Part shown: positions 52,446 to 61,708 of the stretch, piece after piece
Layout of the letters: the number at the start of each line of letters is the position of its first letter
Numbering within the stretch: position 1 is the first letter of the stretch
Source: Arthrobacter sp. 35W
GTDB lineage: Bacteria; Actinomycetota; Actinomycetes; Actinomycetales; Micrococcaceae
Reading direction: 5' to 3'
DNA: 64,000 bases
Assembly (NCBI RefSeq): GCF_000482545.1
Contig: NZ_KI519454.1
Coordinates: forward strand, 2,268,954-2,332,953
Notes under the pieces: model-generated
Database searches by the model: none
Told to the model about the DNA's origin: nothing
The model's input: the letters and a program-made list of their open reading frames with translations, nothing else
Made by a program: the position numbers and the translations under genes

Positions 52446-54041
52446 TTAGTCCTCCAGGTCGACCTCGCGGGCCATGGTGGCGCCGATTTCGGCCTTGATG
52501 GCATCCAGCACGGCCTGCGGCACGGAGCTGTCCACGGTCAGCAGGGACAGTGCCTGGCCGCCGACGGTGTTGCGGGCAACCTGCATGCCGGCGATGTTGA
52601 TGCCGTTCTCGCCCAGCAGGCGGCCGAGCGTACCGATGACGCCGGGACGGTCCGCGTAGGAGATGACCAGCAGGTGGTCGCTGACGGGGATCTCGAGGTC
52701 GTAGCCATTGACGGCCACAATCTTCTGGATCTGCTTCGGGCCGGTCAACGTACCGGAGACGGACACCGTCGAGCCATCGGACAGGGCGCCGCGCACGGTG
52801 AGCACGTTGCGGTAGTCGGCAGACTCGGTGGTCTTGATCAGGCGGGTGTTGATGCCGCGCTGCTCGGCCAGGATCGGCGCGTTGACGTAGGAGACCTGCT
52901 CGGAGACAACGTCCTTGAAGACACCCTTCAGGGCGGAGAGCTCCAGGGCCTTGACGTCCAGGGCGGCAATCTCGCCGGCAACCTCGACGTCGATCTGGGT
53001 GACGGAGTCGTGGGTCAGCGCGGTGAAGATCCGGCCCAGCTTCTCGATCAGCGGGATGCCCGGGCGGACGTCGGTGGCGATGACGCCGCCGGCAACGTTC
53101 ACGGCGTCGGGGACCAGCTCGCCGGCCAGGGCCAGACGCACGGACTTGGCGACGGAGACGCCGGCCTTTTCCTGGGCCTCGTCGGTGGAGGCACCCAGGT
53201 GCGGGGTGGCAACAACGTTGTCCAGGGCCAGGAAGGCAACATCCTTCGCCGGCTCCTTGACGAAGACGTCGATGCCGGCGCCAGCGATCTCACCGGTGGT
53301 CAGGGCCGTGTACAGCGCATCCTCGTCCACCAGGCCACCACGGGCAACGTTGATGATGTAGGCGGAGGACTTCATCTTCTTGAAGGCCTCGGTGCCGATC
53401 ATGCCGACCGTCTCGGGGGTCTTGGGCATGTGGATGGTGATGAAGTCGCTCTGCTCCAGCAGCTCGTCCAGGGTGACCAACTTCACGCCCAATTGCGCTG
53501 CGCGCGCGGATGTTACGTAGGGGTCGTACGCCAGGATTTCCATTTCGAAGCCCTGGGCGCGGGCGGCGATCAGGGCGCCGATGCGGCCCAGGCCGATGAT
53601 GCCAAGCTTCTTCTCCAGCAGTTCGGTGCCGGTGTACTTGGAGCGCTTCCACTCGCCGTGCTTCAGGGCGGTGCTGGCGGCCGGGATGTGGCGGGCCAGG
53701 GAGAGGATGTGGCCGACGGTGAGTTCGGCGGCGGAGACAATGTTGGACGTCGGGGCGTTGACCACCATGACGCCGGCCTGCGTGGCGGCCTTGATGTCAA
53801 CGTTGTCCAGGCCAACGCCTGCACGAGCAATGACCTTCAGGTTCTTGGCGGCGGCAATGGCCTCGGCGTCGACCTGCGTGGCGGAGCGCACGAGGATGGC
53901 GTCGACGTCCACGATGGCGGAGAGCAGCTGGGATCGGTCCGCTCCGTCGCAATTGCGGATCTCAAAATCGGGGCCGAGGGCCTCGATCGTGGCGGGGGAA
54001 AGTTCCTCTGCAAGGAGTACAACTGGCTTGGCGGTTGTCAC
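52446..54041 (-). CDS. serA: D-3-phosphoglycerate dehydrogenase
   Basis: SerA oxidises 3-phosphoglycerate in the first step of serine synthesis. The Rossmann motif is GIIGLGRIGALIAARA (about 150). Catalytic Arg is in NVARGGLVDEDAL, Glu in IDVFVKEPA and His in TPHLGASTDEAQ. The long form (531 residues) has an intervening domain (about 320-455) and a C-terminal ACT domain (LLVISYADRPGVIGTLGRLLGENGINIAGM), which in mycobacteria binds serine for feedback control. GTG 54041 follows AAAGAGG. It lies directly downstream of ilvC, beyond a terminator, as in other Micrococcaceae and Corynebacterium. Confidence 0.97.
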   Translation of the reverse strand: MTTAKPVVLLAEELSPATIEALGPDFEIRNCDGADRSQLLSAIVDVDAILVRSATQVDAEAIAAAKNLKVIARAGVGLDNVDIKAATQAGVMVVNAPTSNIVSAAELTVGHILSLARHIPAASTALKHGEWKRSKYTGTELLEKKLGIIGLGRIGALIAARAQGFEMEILAYDPYVTSARAAQLGVKLVTLDELLEQSDFITIHMPKTPETVGMIGTEAFKKMKSSAYIINVARGGLVDEDALYTALTTGEIAGAGIDVFVKEPAKDVAFLALDNVVATPHLGASTDEAQEKAGVSVAKSVRLALAGELVPDAVNVAGGVIATDVRPGIPLIEKLGRIFTALTHDSVTQIDVEVAGEIAALDVKALELSALKGVFKDVVSEQVSYVNAPILAEQRGINTRLIKTTESADYRNVLTVRGALSDGSTVSVSGTLTGPKQIQKIVAVNGYDLEIPVSDHLLVISYADRPGVIGTLGRLLGENGINIAGMQVARNTVGGQALSLLTVDSSVPQAVLDAIKAEIGATMAREVDLED

Positions 54042-54104
54042 CGGTGACCTCTTTAGCTCTCGTTTAATTCTGGTGGGGATTTTGGTGAATGGTTTTCGAC
54101 AGAA

Positions 54105-54136
54105 AAGCCGGACTCCAGCCTAGTGGAGTCCGGCTT
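54105..54136 (-). terminator. Intrinsic terminator of the ilvBNC operon
   Basis: A 13-bp perfect stem (AAGCCGGACTCCA with TGGAGTCCGGCTT, loop GCCTAG) runs into CTTTTC on the minus strand, 120 bases after ilvC. A second, imperfect hairpin (CCCGAAAAATCG/CGATTTTCCGGG, about 54211-54240) lies between. Confidence 0.85.
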
Positions 54137-54254
54137 CCCCGCCGTAAAAGAAGACCTACGACGACGGCGCCCCCAAGTGCCGTCAACGCTGGGCCCACGC
54201 TTGCCAGGTTCCCGAAAAATCGCGCCAGCGATTTTCCGGGCCGGCAAGTGGGGA

Positions 54255-55310
<1,056 letters not shown>

Positions 55311-55372
55311 CTAAGTTTTTGCATTTAGTTTTCCCACCCACCGCACGGGCCGTGGATACTGCGGGAAAGCGC

Positions 55373-55885
55373 TTAGGAAGCGCGAAGTGCCCGGTCGCTC
55401 ATGGAACGGGATCCCCGTCCAATGGCCAAGGTGCCGGATTGCACAATCTCACGAACGCCGAACGGCTCCAGCACATTGAGCAGTGCTGTGAGCTTCTCCG
55501 GGTGGCCGGTGGCTTCAATGGTCAACGAGTCTGTGGACACGTCGACAACCGAAGCACGGAACAGGTCTGCGGCTTGGGTGACCTGCAGCCTTGTTGCGGC
55601 GTCCGCACGTACCTTGACCAGGATGTGGTCCCGTTGCACGGAATTTTCTGAGACCAGTTCAACAATCTTGATCACATTGATCAACTTGTTGAGCTGTTTG
55701 GTGACCTGTTCGATCAGGTCGCCCTCGGCGTCGACCACCACGGTCATCCGGGAAATCCCGGGGACCTCGGTGGGGCCAACGGCCAAAGAATTAATGTTGA
55801 AGGCGCGGCGGGCAAAGAGGCTGGCCACACGGGTCAGCACACCGGGCTTGTCTTCAACCAGAACGGAAAGTGTATGCCGCGTCAT
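55373..55885 (-). CDS. ilvN: Acetolactate synthase small (regulatory) subunit
   Basis: IlvN is the ACT-domain subunit that binds valine and inhibits the synthase. The ACT core is LSVLVEDKPGVLTRVASLFARRAFNINSLAVGPTE, and the C-terminal domain is conserved through KLTALLNVLEPFGVREIVQSGTLAIGRGSRSM. ATG 55885 gives 170 residues; it lies two bases after the ilvB stop and has AGGAGGA upstream. The stop is about 90 bases before the ilvC start. Confidence 0.97.
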   Translation of the reverse strand: MTRHTLSVLVEDKPGVLTRVASLFARRAFNINSLAVGPTEVPGISRMTVVVDAEGDLIEQVTKQLNKLINVIKIVELVSENSVQRDHILVKVRADAATRLQVTQAADLFRASVVDVSTDSLTIEATGHPEKLTALLNVLEPFGVREIVQSGTLAIGRGSRSMSDRALRAS

Positions 55886-55887
55886 GT

Positions 55888-57765
55888 CTAGTCCTCCTCG
55901 TCCCACACCGGAGTCATGTTCCGGGCTACCTGAATCTGGTCATTGCTCACACCGGCGGGCACCATCGGCCACACCATCGAGTCGGGGCTGACGACGAAGT
56001 CGATCACCACGGGGCGGTCATTGATGGCCAGGGCGGCCTCAATGGTCGCGTCCAGGTCCTCGGCACGCTCGCAGCGCAGACCGACGCAGCCGTACGCGTC
56101 GGCCATCTTGACGAAGTCCGGAATGCGGACGGTGTCATGGCCGGTGTTCAGGTCCGTGTTGGAGTAGCGGCCCTCGTAGAAGAGGGTCTGCCACTGGCGG
56201 ACCATGCCCAGGGAGGAGTTGTTGATGATGGCAACCTTGATCGGAATGTTGTTCAAGGCGCAGGTGGCCAGTTCCTGGTTGGTCATCTGGAAGCAGCCGT
56301 CGCCGTCGATGGCCCAGACCACGCGGTCCGGGTTGCCCACCTTGGCACCCATGGCTGCGGGCACCGAGTACCCCATGGTGCCGGCACCGCCGGAGTTCAG
56401 CCAGGCGTGGGGGCGCTCGTACTTCACAAACTGCGCAGCCCACATCTGGTGCTGGCCCACGCCGGCAACGTAGACGCCCTCGGGGCCTGTCAGGGCACCG
56501 ATGCGGGAGATCACGCGCTGCGGGGACATCAGGCCGTCTTCGGGCTCTGTCCAACCCAGCGGGTAGGTTTCCTTAAGGTTGTTCAGGAAGGCCCACCAGT
56601 CGCCCAGGTCGGGGGTGCCCTTGGCCTCGAACTCGGCCTTCACGGCGGCGGTCAGGTCAGGAATGATTTCCTTGACCGAGCCAACGATCGGCACGTCCGC
56701 GATGCGGTTCTTGGAGATCTCGGCCGGATCGATGTCCGCGTGGATGACCTTGGCGTTCGGGGCAAAGGTGGACAGCACACCGGTGACGCGGTCGTCGAAG
56801 CGGGCGCCCAGGGTGATCAGCAGATCCGCCTGCTGCAGCGCGGTGACGGCGGAGACTGAACCGTGCATGCCGGGCATGCCCACGTGCTGCGGGTGCGAGT
56901 CCGGGAAGACACCGCGGGCCATCAGCGTGGTAGTGACCGGGGCACCGGTCAACTCGGCCAGTGCCATCAGTTCCTTGGAGGCATGGGCCTTGCTGACGCC
57001 GCCGCCCACGTACAGCACCGGCTTCTTGGCCTCGGCGATGAGCCGGGCCGCCTCGCGGAGCTGCTTGGAGTGGCCGCGGAACACCGGGCGGTAGCCGGGC
57101 AGGTCGATGACCGGCGGCCAGGAGAACGTCATCTGGCCCTGCTGGGCATCCTTGGCGACGTCCACCAGCACGGGGCCGGGGCGGCCGGTGGAGGCCAGGT
57201 AGAAGGCCTCCGCCATGACGTGCGGAATATCGTTGGGGTCCGTCACCAGGAAGGAGTGCTTGGTGATGGGCATGGTGATGCCCACGATGTCGGCTTCCTG
57301 GAAGGCATCGGTGCCGATGACGCCGCTGGAGACCTGTCCGGTGATGGCGACCAGGGGGACGGAGTCCATGTGGGCGTCCATGATCGGGGTGACCAGGTTG
57401 GTGGCGCCGGGGCCGGAGGTGGCGATGCAGACGCCCACCAGACCGGTGACCTGGGCGTAGCCCTGGGCGGCGTGGCCGGCGCCCTGCTCGTGGCGGACCA
57501 GGATGTGGTTCATGCTGGAGGCCATCAGCGGGTCGTAGGTGGGCAGGATTGCGCCACCGGGAAGGCCGAAGATGTCCTTGACACCGAGCTCTTCAAGCGA
57601 GCGGACAATGGCCTCGGACCCAGTCATCTGGATCGGGGCTACTACATTATTGGGACCAACAACAGCGGTGGCGCCAGTTGCTGCGGCACTGCCGGCAGCG
57701 GGGCTGGCATGGCCAGGAGACTTAGCTGCCAGCAGCGAGGGGCTGGCGGGCGATCCTTTACTCAT
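55888..57765 (-). CDS. ilvB: Acetolactate synthase large (catalytic) subunit
   Basis: IlvB joins two pyruvates, or pyruvate and 2-oxobutyrate, with TPP, FAD and Mg. The TPP-activating Glu is in [16 protein letters not shown] and the TPP motif is [29 protein letters not shown]. The N-terminal 45 residues are an Ala/Gly/Pro-rich extension ([16 protein letters not shown]...) before [15 protein letters not shown], longer than in Corynebacterium. ATG 57765 has AAGGAAG upstream. The leader ahead (57889-58035) carries a leader peptide and terminator, so expression is probably set by attenuation. Confidence 0.98.
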   Translation of the reverse strand: MSKGSPASPSLLAAKSPGHASPAAGSAAATGATAVVGPNNVVAPIQMTGSEAIVRSLEELGVKDIFGLPGGAILPTYDPLMASSMNHILVRHEQGAGHAAQGYAQVTGLVGVCIATSGPGATNLVTPIMDAHMDSVPLVAITGQVSSGVIGTDAFQEADIVGITMPITKHSFLVTDPNDIPHVMAEAFYLASTGRPGPVLVDVAKDAQQGQMTFSWPPVIDLPGYRPVFRGHSKQLREAARLIAEAKKPVLYVGGGVSKAHASKELMALAELTGAPVTTTLMARGVFPDSHPQHVGMPGMHGSVSAVTALQQADLLITLGARFDDRVTGVLSTFAPNAKVIHADIDPAEISKNRIADVPIVGSVKEIIPDLTAAVKAEFEAKGTPDLGDWWAFLNNLKETYPLGWTEPEDGLMSPQRVISRIGALTGPEGVYVAGVGQHQMWAAQFVKYERPHAWLNSGGAGTMGYSVPAAMGAKVGNPDRVVWAIDGDGCFQMTNQELATCALNNIPIKVAIINNSSLGMVRQWQTLFYEGRYSNTDLNTGHDTVRIPDFVKMADAYGCVGLRCERAEDLDATIEAALAINDRPVVIDFVVSPDSMVWPMVPAGVSNDQIQVARNMTPVWDEED

Positions 57766-57888
57766 CGGATTCTTCCTTAGTGGAACTCAGGTTCACGTAT
57801 TAGTTTGTGTTCTTTAAGTTCGGGGCTCGTTCAAGTTCAGTGACGTCGTCGTTCAGGGTTCAAGTGCAAGTGAGTTGCCGCTGGTGTT

Positions 57889-57940
57889 GGAAACAAAAAA
57901 ACCCCTCAGCCGGTGAGGCATCCGGAGGGGTTGCGCGTGA
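57889..57940 (-). terminator. Attenuator terminator of ilvBNC
   Basis: AACCCCTC (57900-57907) pairs with GAGGGGTT (57925-57932), with an inner CCGG/CCGG, and on the minus strand runs into seven T (57893-57900 region). Its upstream flank GCGCGTGA (57933-57940) is complementary to TCACGCGC at 57996-58003 next to the leader peptide stop, offering an alternative fold. Confidence 0.85.
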
Positions 57941-58002
57941 GCGTAGTTCGGTCTGGTTTGTGCCAGAGAGACGTAATCTTGTGGATTACCTTACGTCACG
58001 CG

Positions 58003-58035
58003 CTAGCTAATGACGACTACGAGTTTCAGTTGCAT
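58003..58035 (-). CDS. ilvB leader peptide
   Basis: Ten codons, MQLKLVVVIS, then TAG: two Leu, three consecutive Val and one Ile, the amino acids made by the pathway. AAAGGAAAA stands about nine bases before the ATG. Downstream, GACGTAA/TTACGTC and GTAATC/GATTAC can form a first stem, GCGCGTGA/TCACGCGC an alternative, then the terminator. Stalling of ribosomes on the Leu/Val/Ile codons would favour read-through to ilvB. The peptide itself probably has no other role. Confidence 0.88.
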   Translation of the reverse strand: MQLKLVVVIS

Positions 58036-58097
58036 ATCTGTAGTTTTCCTTTTGGGTCTCGGCAGTGTCAAACGGCCGAGCCTCCGTCTCACATATT

Positions 58098-58111
58098 GGA
58101 CAGCAATGTCC
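58098..58111. promoter_or_regulatory. Dyad upstream of the ilvB leader
   Basis: GGACA-GCAA-TGTCC, about 60 bases upstream of the leader peptide on the minus strand, near a possible promoter. It could be an operator; nothing else supports it. Confidence 0.3.
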
Positions 58112-58127
58112 ACAACGTGGTCACCCC

Positions 58128-58174
58128 AGTCGAGCCCGCCGGACCCCAAGGGGTCTCGACAGGCTCGACCAGCG
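58128..58174. repeat. REP-like inverted pair downstream of ilvD
   Basis: GTCGAGCC and GGCTCGAC flank an inner GACCCC-AA-GGGGTC hairpin. The right part (58152-58174) matches 24299-24321 in reverse complement at 22 of 23 positions. It is ten bases from the ilvD stop and probably also ends ilvD transcription. Confidence 0.65.
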
Positions 58175-58183
58175 TTGGTGCGG

Positions 58184-59923
58184 CTAGCCGCAGTAGGCGC
58201 CCGTGGACGCGCTGTTGACCAGCTTGGCGTACTTGGCCAGAACACCGGTGGTGAACTTCGCCGGCAGCGGCTTCCAGCCGATCTTGCGCTCCTCGAGCTC
58301 GGCCTCATCGACCAGAAGGTCGAAGGAGCGGGCGGCGATGTCGACGCGGATCTTGTCGCCGTCCTTCACGAAGGCGATCGGTCCGCCGTCGACGGCCTCC
58401 GGTGCCACATGTCCAATGCACAGGCCCGTGGTGCCGCCGGAGAAGCGGCCGTCGGTCAGCAGCAGAACATCCTTGCCCAGGCCGGCACCCTTGATGGCGC
58501 CCGTGATGGCGAGCATCTCGCGCATGCCCGGCCCGCCCTTGGGGCCCTCGTAGCGGATGACGACGACGTCGCCGGCCTTGATCAGGCCGTTGTCCAGGGC
58601 CTCAAGCGCACCCTGCTCGCGCTCGAAGACGCGGGCGGTGCCCTCGAAGACATCGGCGTCGAAGCCGGCCGACTTCACGACGGCGCCTTCCGGAGCCATG
58701 GTGCCGTGCAGGATGGTGATGCCACCGGTCTTGTGGATCGGGTTGTCCATGGCACGCAGGATCTTGCCGTCGACGTCCGGCGGATTGATGATGGCCAGGT
58801 TCTCCGCCACGGTCTTGCCGGTGACGGTGAGGCAGTCGCCGTGCAGCAGGCCGGCGTCGAGCAGGGCCTTCATGATGACCGGCACGCCGCCGATCTTGTC
58901 GACATCGGTCATGACGTAGCGGCCGAAGGGCTTCAGGTCCCCCAGATGCGGGATCTTGTCGCCGATGCGGTTGAAGTCCGCCAGAGTCAGGTCCACGTTG
59001 GCCTCGCGGGCGATGGCCAAAAGGTGCAGCACGGCGTTGGTGGAACCACCGAAAGCCATGGTGACGGCGATGGCGTTCTCAAACGCCTTCTTGGTCATAA
59101 TGTCGCGGGCGGTGATGCCCAGACGGAGCAGGTTGACGACGGCCTCGCCGGACCTGCGGGCGAAATCGTCGCGGCGGCGGTCCGCGCTGGGCGGAGCGGC
59201 GGAGCCGGGCAGGGACATGCCCAATGCCTCGCCGATGCACGCCATGGTGTTGGCGGTGTACATGCCGCCGCAGGCACCCTCGCCGGGACAGATGGCCTTT
59301 TCGATGCGCTCCAGGTCTCCCAAGCTCATCTTGCCGGCGGCGCAGGCGCCCACGGCTTCGAAGGCGTCGATCAGGGTGACTTCCTTCTCGGAGCCATCCT
59401 CCAGTTTGACCCAGCCCGGCATGATCGAGCCGGCGTAGAGGAACACGCTGGCCAGATCCAGTCGGGCCGCGGCCATCAGCATGCCCGGCAGCGACTTGTC
59501 GCAGCCGGCCAGCAGTACGGAACCGTCGATGCGTTCGGCCATCATGACAGTCTCCACGGAGTCGGCAATGACTTCGCGGGAGACGAGGGAGAAGTGCATG
59601 CCCTCATGCCCCATGGAAATGCCGTCGGAGACGGAGATGGTGCCGAACTGCATCGGGAAGCCACCGCCGGCGTGGACGCCTTCCTTGGCACCCTGGGCCA
59701 GGCGGTTGAGCGAAAGGTTGCAGGGGGTGATCTCGTTCCACGAGCTCGCCACACCGATCTGCGGCTTGGCGAAGTCGTCGTCGCCCATGCCAACGGCGCG
59801 GAACATGCCGCGCGAAGGGGCGGCATGAATGCCGTCCGTGACCACGCGGCTGCGCGGCTTGATATCTGGCTTGCCGTCGGCGGTGAACACCTTGGGCGTA
59901 TTTGAACTCGTCTGTCCACTCAT
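58184..59923 (-). CDS. ilvD: Dihydroxy-acid dehydratase
   Basis: IlvD dehydrates the dihydroxy acids made by IlvC to 2-oxo acids using an iron-sulfur cluster. Cluster-linked Cys are in [27 protein letters not shown] and [19 protein letters not shown]. The C-terminal half shows [17 protein letters not shown] and [23 protein letters not shown]. The length of 579 residues fits the long type. ATG 59923. It lies upstream of the ilvBNC leader on the same strand, separated by REP-like hairpins, so is probably its own unit. Confidence 0.97.
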   Translation of the reverse strand: MSGQTSSNTPKVFTADGKPDIKPRSRVVTDGIHAAPSRGMFRAVGMGDDDFAKPQIGVASSWNEITPCNLSLNRLAQGAKEGVHAGGGFPMQFGTISVSDGISMGHEGMHFSLVSREVIADSVETVMMAERIDGSVLLAGCDKSLPGMLMAAARLDLASVFLYAGSIMPGWVKLEDGSEKEVTLIDAFEAVGACAAGKMSLGDLERIEKAICPGEGACGGMYTANTMACIGEALGMSLPGSAAPPSADRRRDDFARRSGEAVVNLLRLGITARDIMTKKAFENAIAVTMAFGGSTNAVLHLLAIAREANVDLTLADFNRIGDKIPHLGDLKPFGRYVMTDVDKIGGVPVIMKALLDAGLLHGDCLTVTGKTVAENLAIINPPDVDGKILRAMDNPIHKTGGITILHGTMAPEGAVVKSAGFDADVFEGTARVFEREQGALEALDNGLIKAGDVVVIRYEGPKGGPGMREMLAITGAIKGAGLGKDVLLLTDGRFSGGTTGLCIGHVAPEAVDGGPIAFVKDGDKIRVDIAARSFDLLVDEAELEERKIGWKPLPAKFTTGVLAKYAKLVNSASTGAYCG

Positions 59924-60263
59924 GGGATGAGTCTAAGACCGGCGCTGGAGACGGGGTCAACCTCTTGGGCGATTGGTTGTGTATGGGGACGGAATCGCCC
60001 TCTATTACGCAGGTGCGCGCCTGCATGACGATTGAATTTGCCACCGCGGCCCGCCAATGACCACTGCGCGGCCGTCCAAACCGGCCACCGGGAAGGGGTC
60101 GCGGCACCGCCCCGGAGGCGGCTTCGGAGCGACCTCCGGGACGGCCTCGAGGAGTCGATCCGAAGCCGATTTCACATGTCCGCAAAATCCATGTATAGTT
60201 TCATGTCGTTGCGAGGTACGGAACGGGGAAACAACCCGGGAAGAAATCCTCAAAACATGCCAA
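59924..60263. other. Intergenic region between ilvD and tRNA-Lys
   Basis: About 340 bases between divergent units with no gene I can support. It holds the tRNA-Lys promoter at 60171-60199 and presumably the ilvD promoter near 59930-60000. Open frames here lack resemblance. Confidence 0.5.
60171..60199 (+). promoter_or_regulatory. Promoter of the first tRNA-Lys
   Basis: TTCACA (60171-60176), 17 bases, TATAGT (60194-60199), within ATGTATAGTTT, the extended -10 shared with the other tRNA promoters here. Confidence 0.65.
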
Positions 60264-60336
60264 GCACTCCTAGCTCAATTGGCAGAGCAATTGACTCTTA
60301 ATCAATGGGTTCCGGGTTCAAGTCCCGGGGGGTGCA
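60264..60336 (+). tRNA. tRNA-Lys (CTT), copy 1
   Basis: Acceptor GCACTCC with GGGGTGC (one G-U pair), anticodon CTT in loop ACTCTTAA, T-arm CCGGGTTCAAGTCCCGG, discriminator A. No encoded CCA. The body is identical to 60555-60627. Confidence 0.97.
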
Positions 60337-60349
60337 CTGCAAATGAAAG

Positions 60350-60393
60350 CCGCCCCATTCGAGTTCACGCTTGAATGGGGCGGTTTTCTTTTT
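60350..60393 (+). terminator. Intrinsic terminator of tRNA-Lys copy 1
   Basis: CCGCCCCATTC (60350-60360) pairs with GAATGGGGCGG (60373-60383) and is followed by TTTTCTTTTT. Confidence 0.92.
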
Positions 60394-60512
60394 GCCCTTT
60401 TCCGCTGTACTTACCCCCGCCCCGTCCCGACACTGGACGGAAAGGACGGTGCCCGACATCCGGATTTCGCCGGCACGTGACGCAGCCAACACCCCAACGG
60501 GGCAGGCATAGA

Positions 60513-60540
60513 CTTTGAGCCCCGAAACATCGTGTATAGT
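60513..60540 (+). promoter_or_regulatory. Promoter of the second tRNA-Lys
   Basis: CTTTGA (60513-60518), 16 bases, TATAGT (60535-60540) in GTGTATAGTTTT; the tRNA starts 15 bases later. Confidence 0.6.
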
Positions 60541-60554
60541 TTTAGATGCGCCAA

Positions 60555-60627
60555 GCACTCCTAGCTCAATTGGCAGAGCAATTGACTCTTAATCAATGGG
60601 TTCCGGGTTCAAGTCCCGGGGGGTGCA
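60555..60627 (+). tRNA. tRNA-Lys (CTT), copy 2
   Basis: Identical in all 73 bases to copy 1, anticodon CTT, no encoded CCA. It has its own promoter box and its own terminator, so the two are separate units rather than one transcript. Confidence 0.97.
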
Positions 60628-60638
60628 CTGCAAAGAAA

Positions 60639-60684
60639 AACCGTTCAACCAAGGCCTCGGCCGGGTTGGACGGTTTTCTTTTTG
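60639..60684 (+). terminator. Intrinsic terminator of tRNA-Lys copy 2
   Basis: AACCGTTCAACC (60639-60650) pairs with GGTTGGACGGTT (60664-60675), one wobble, followed by TTCTTTTTG. Confidence 0.9.
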
Positions 60685-60720
60685 TCGTGAACTTCGCCGG
60701 CATCTTCTTCACCGGCTCAG

Positions 60721-60753
60721 GTGTGGTGGATCCCCCAAGGAAATCCACCACAC
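60721..60753 (-). terminator. Hairpin downstream of the ROK gene
   Basis: GTGTGGTGGAT (60721-60731) pairs with ATCCACCACAC (60743-60753). It lies 14 bases after the ROK stop on the minus strand. Confidence 0.75.
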
Positions 60754-60766
60754 CCAGTCGGCCGCC

Positions 60767-61708
60767 CTAGTGCAGTTGAAGCGCGTCCACCGGCTGGAGG
60801 ACTCCACTCAGCTGAAGGGCATTGGCACATGCCCCGATGGCAACGGCATCGCTGTCCAGCCCCGATCTGGCAATGGAGATCGGGTGGCCGCCCACTGGAG
60901 GCTCTTCCACCAGGGCCCTGGTGATGGACGGTTCAAGCACGTCCCACGCCTGTGCCACGCCGCCCCCGATGACAACAGCGTCCGGGTCCGCCATCCCACT
61001 CACCATGATGATGGCGCGCCCCACCGCCATGCCCGCGTCGGCGAAGACCGCCAGCGCATCCGCGTCCCCTGTCCTCGCCGCCTGGGCTATCTGGGCCGCG
61101 TCCGCGACGCTCCCGGTGCGTTCCCTGTAGCGCGTGGCGATGGACCGCCCGGACGCCAGTGTCTCCAGATGTCCGCGCCGTCCGCATGTGCACAGTGCAT
61201 CGCCGAATCCGGGCACGTGGCCGATCTCCCCCGCTGCACCGTGGGCGCCGCGGACCAGCCTGCCGTCCAGATGAACCGCCCCGCCGACTCCAGTGCCGAG
61301 GGTGATGCCCAGGACATTCGGCCGCCCGCGCGCCGCACCTGCGGCCACCTCGCCGGCCAGAAAGGCATTGACATCGTTCTCCACCGAGACCGGAACCCCC
61401 AGATTGTGCCCCAGGATGCGTCCCACCGGGGTGCCCGCCCAATCCACAAAGGAATCGCTGGCCACCAGGATGGTCCCCTCCCGGTGGTCAACCACCCCTG
61501 CCGCGCCGACGCCCACCCCGCGCAGGGCGCCGTCGGCCCCGGCCATGAGCTCGCGTGCCAGATCCGCGGCCGTATCCACCATGGCGCCGTTGCCGGCCCG
61601 GGCGGGAGTGGGCCTAGTGGTCCGCCCCAGGACGTTCAGCCGCGCATCACACAGCACGGCCCGGGTTTTGGTTCCCCCGATATCTATTCCAATCACCAGA
61701 TCCTTCAC
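60767..61708 (-). CDS. ROK-family sugar kinase
   Basis: A 313-residue ROK kinase. The phosphate motif is GIDIGGTKTRAVL at residues 7-19, the catalytic Asp is in VENDVNAFLAGE, and the second nucleotide motif is GITLGTGVGGAVHLDG. The ROK zinc site reads GEIGHVPGF...CTCGRRGHLETLAS: the first His and two Cys are present, but the usual third Cys (CGxxGC) is His. Substrates in the family are glucose, fructose, N-acetylmannosamine and others. ATG 61708 overlaps the ABC transporter gene by four bases, so it probably acts on the sugar or a derivative imported by that system. Confidence 0.88.
   Translation of the reverse strand: MKDLVIGIDIGGTKTRAVLCDARLNVLGRTTRPTPARAGNGAMVDTAADLARELMAGADGALRGVGVGAAGVVDHREGTILVASDSFVDWAGTPVGRILGHNLGVPVSVENDVNAFLAGEVAAGAARGRPNVLGITLGTGVGGAVHLDGRLVRGAHGAAGEIGHVPGFGDALCTCGRRGHLETLASGRSIATRYRERTGSVADAAQIAQAARTGDADALAVFADAGMAVGRAIIMVSGMADPDAVVIGGGVAQAWDVLEPSITRALVEEPPVGGHPISIARSGLDSDAVAIGACANALQLSGVLQPVDALQLH

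Noticed and set aside
54160-54245. Extra hairpin (CCCGAAAAATCG/CGATTTTCCGGG) between ilvC and serA
   Set aside because: Imperfect and redundant with the strong terminator at 54105-54136; mentioned there only.
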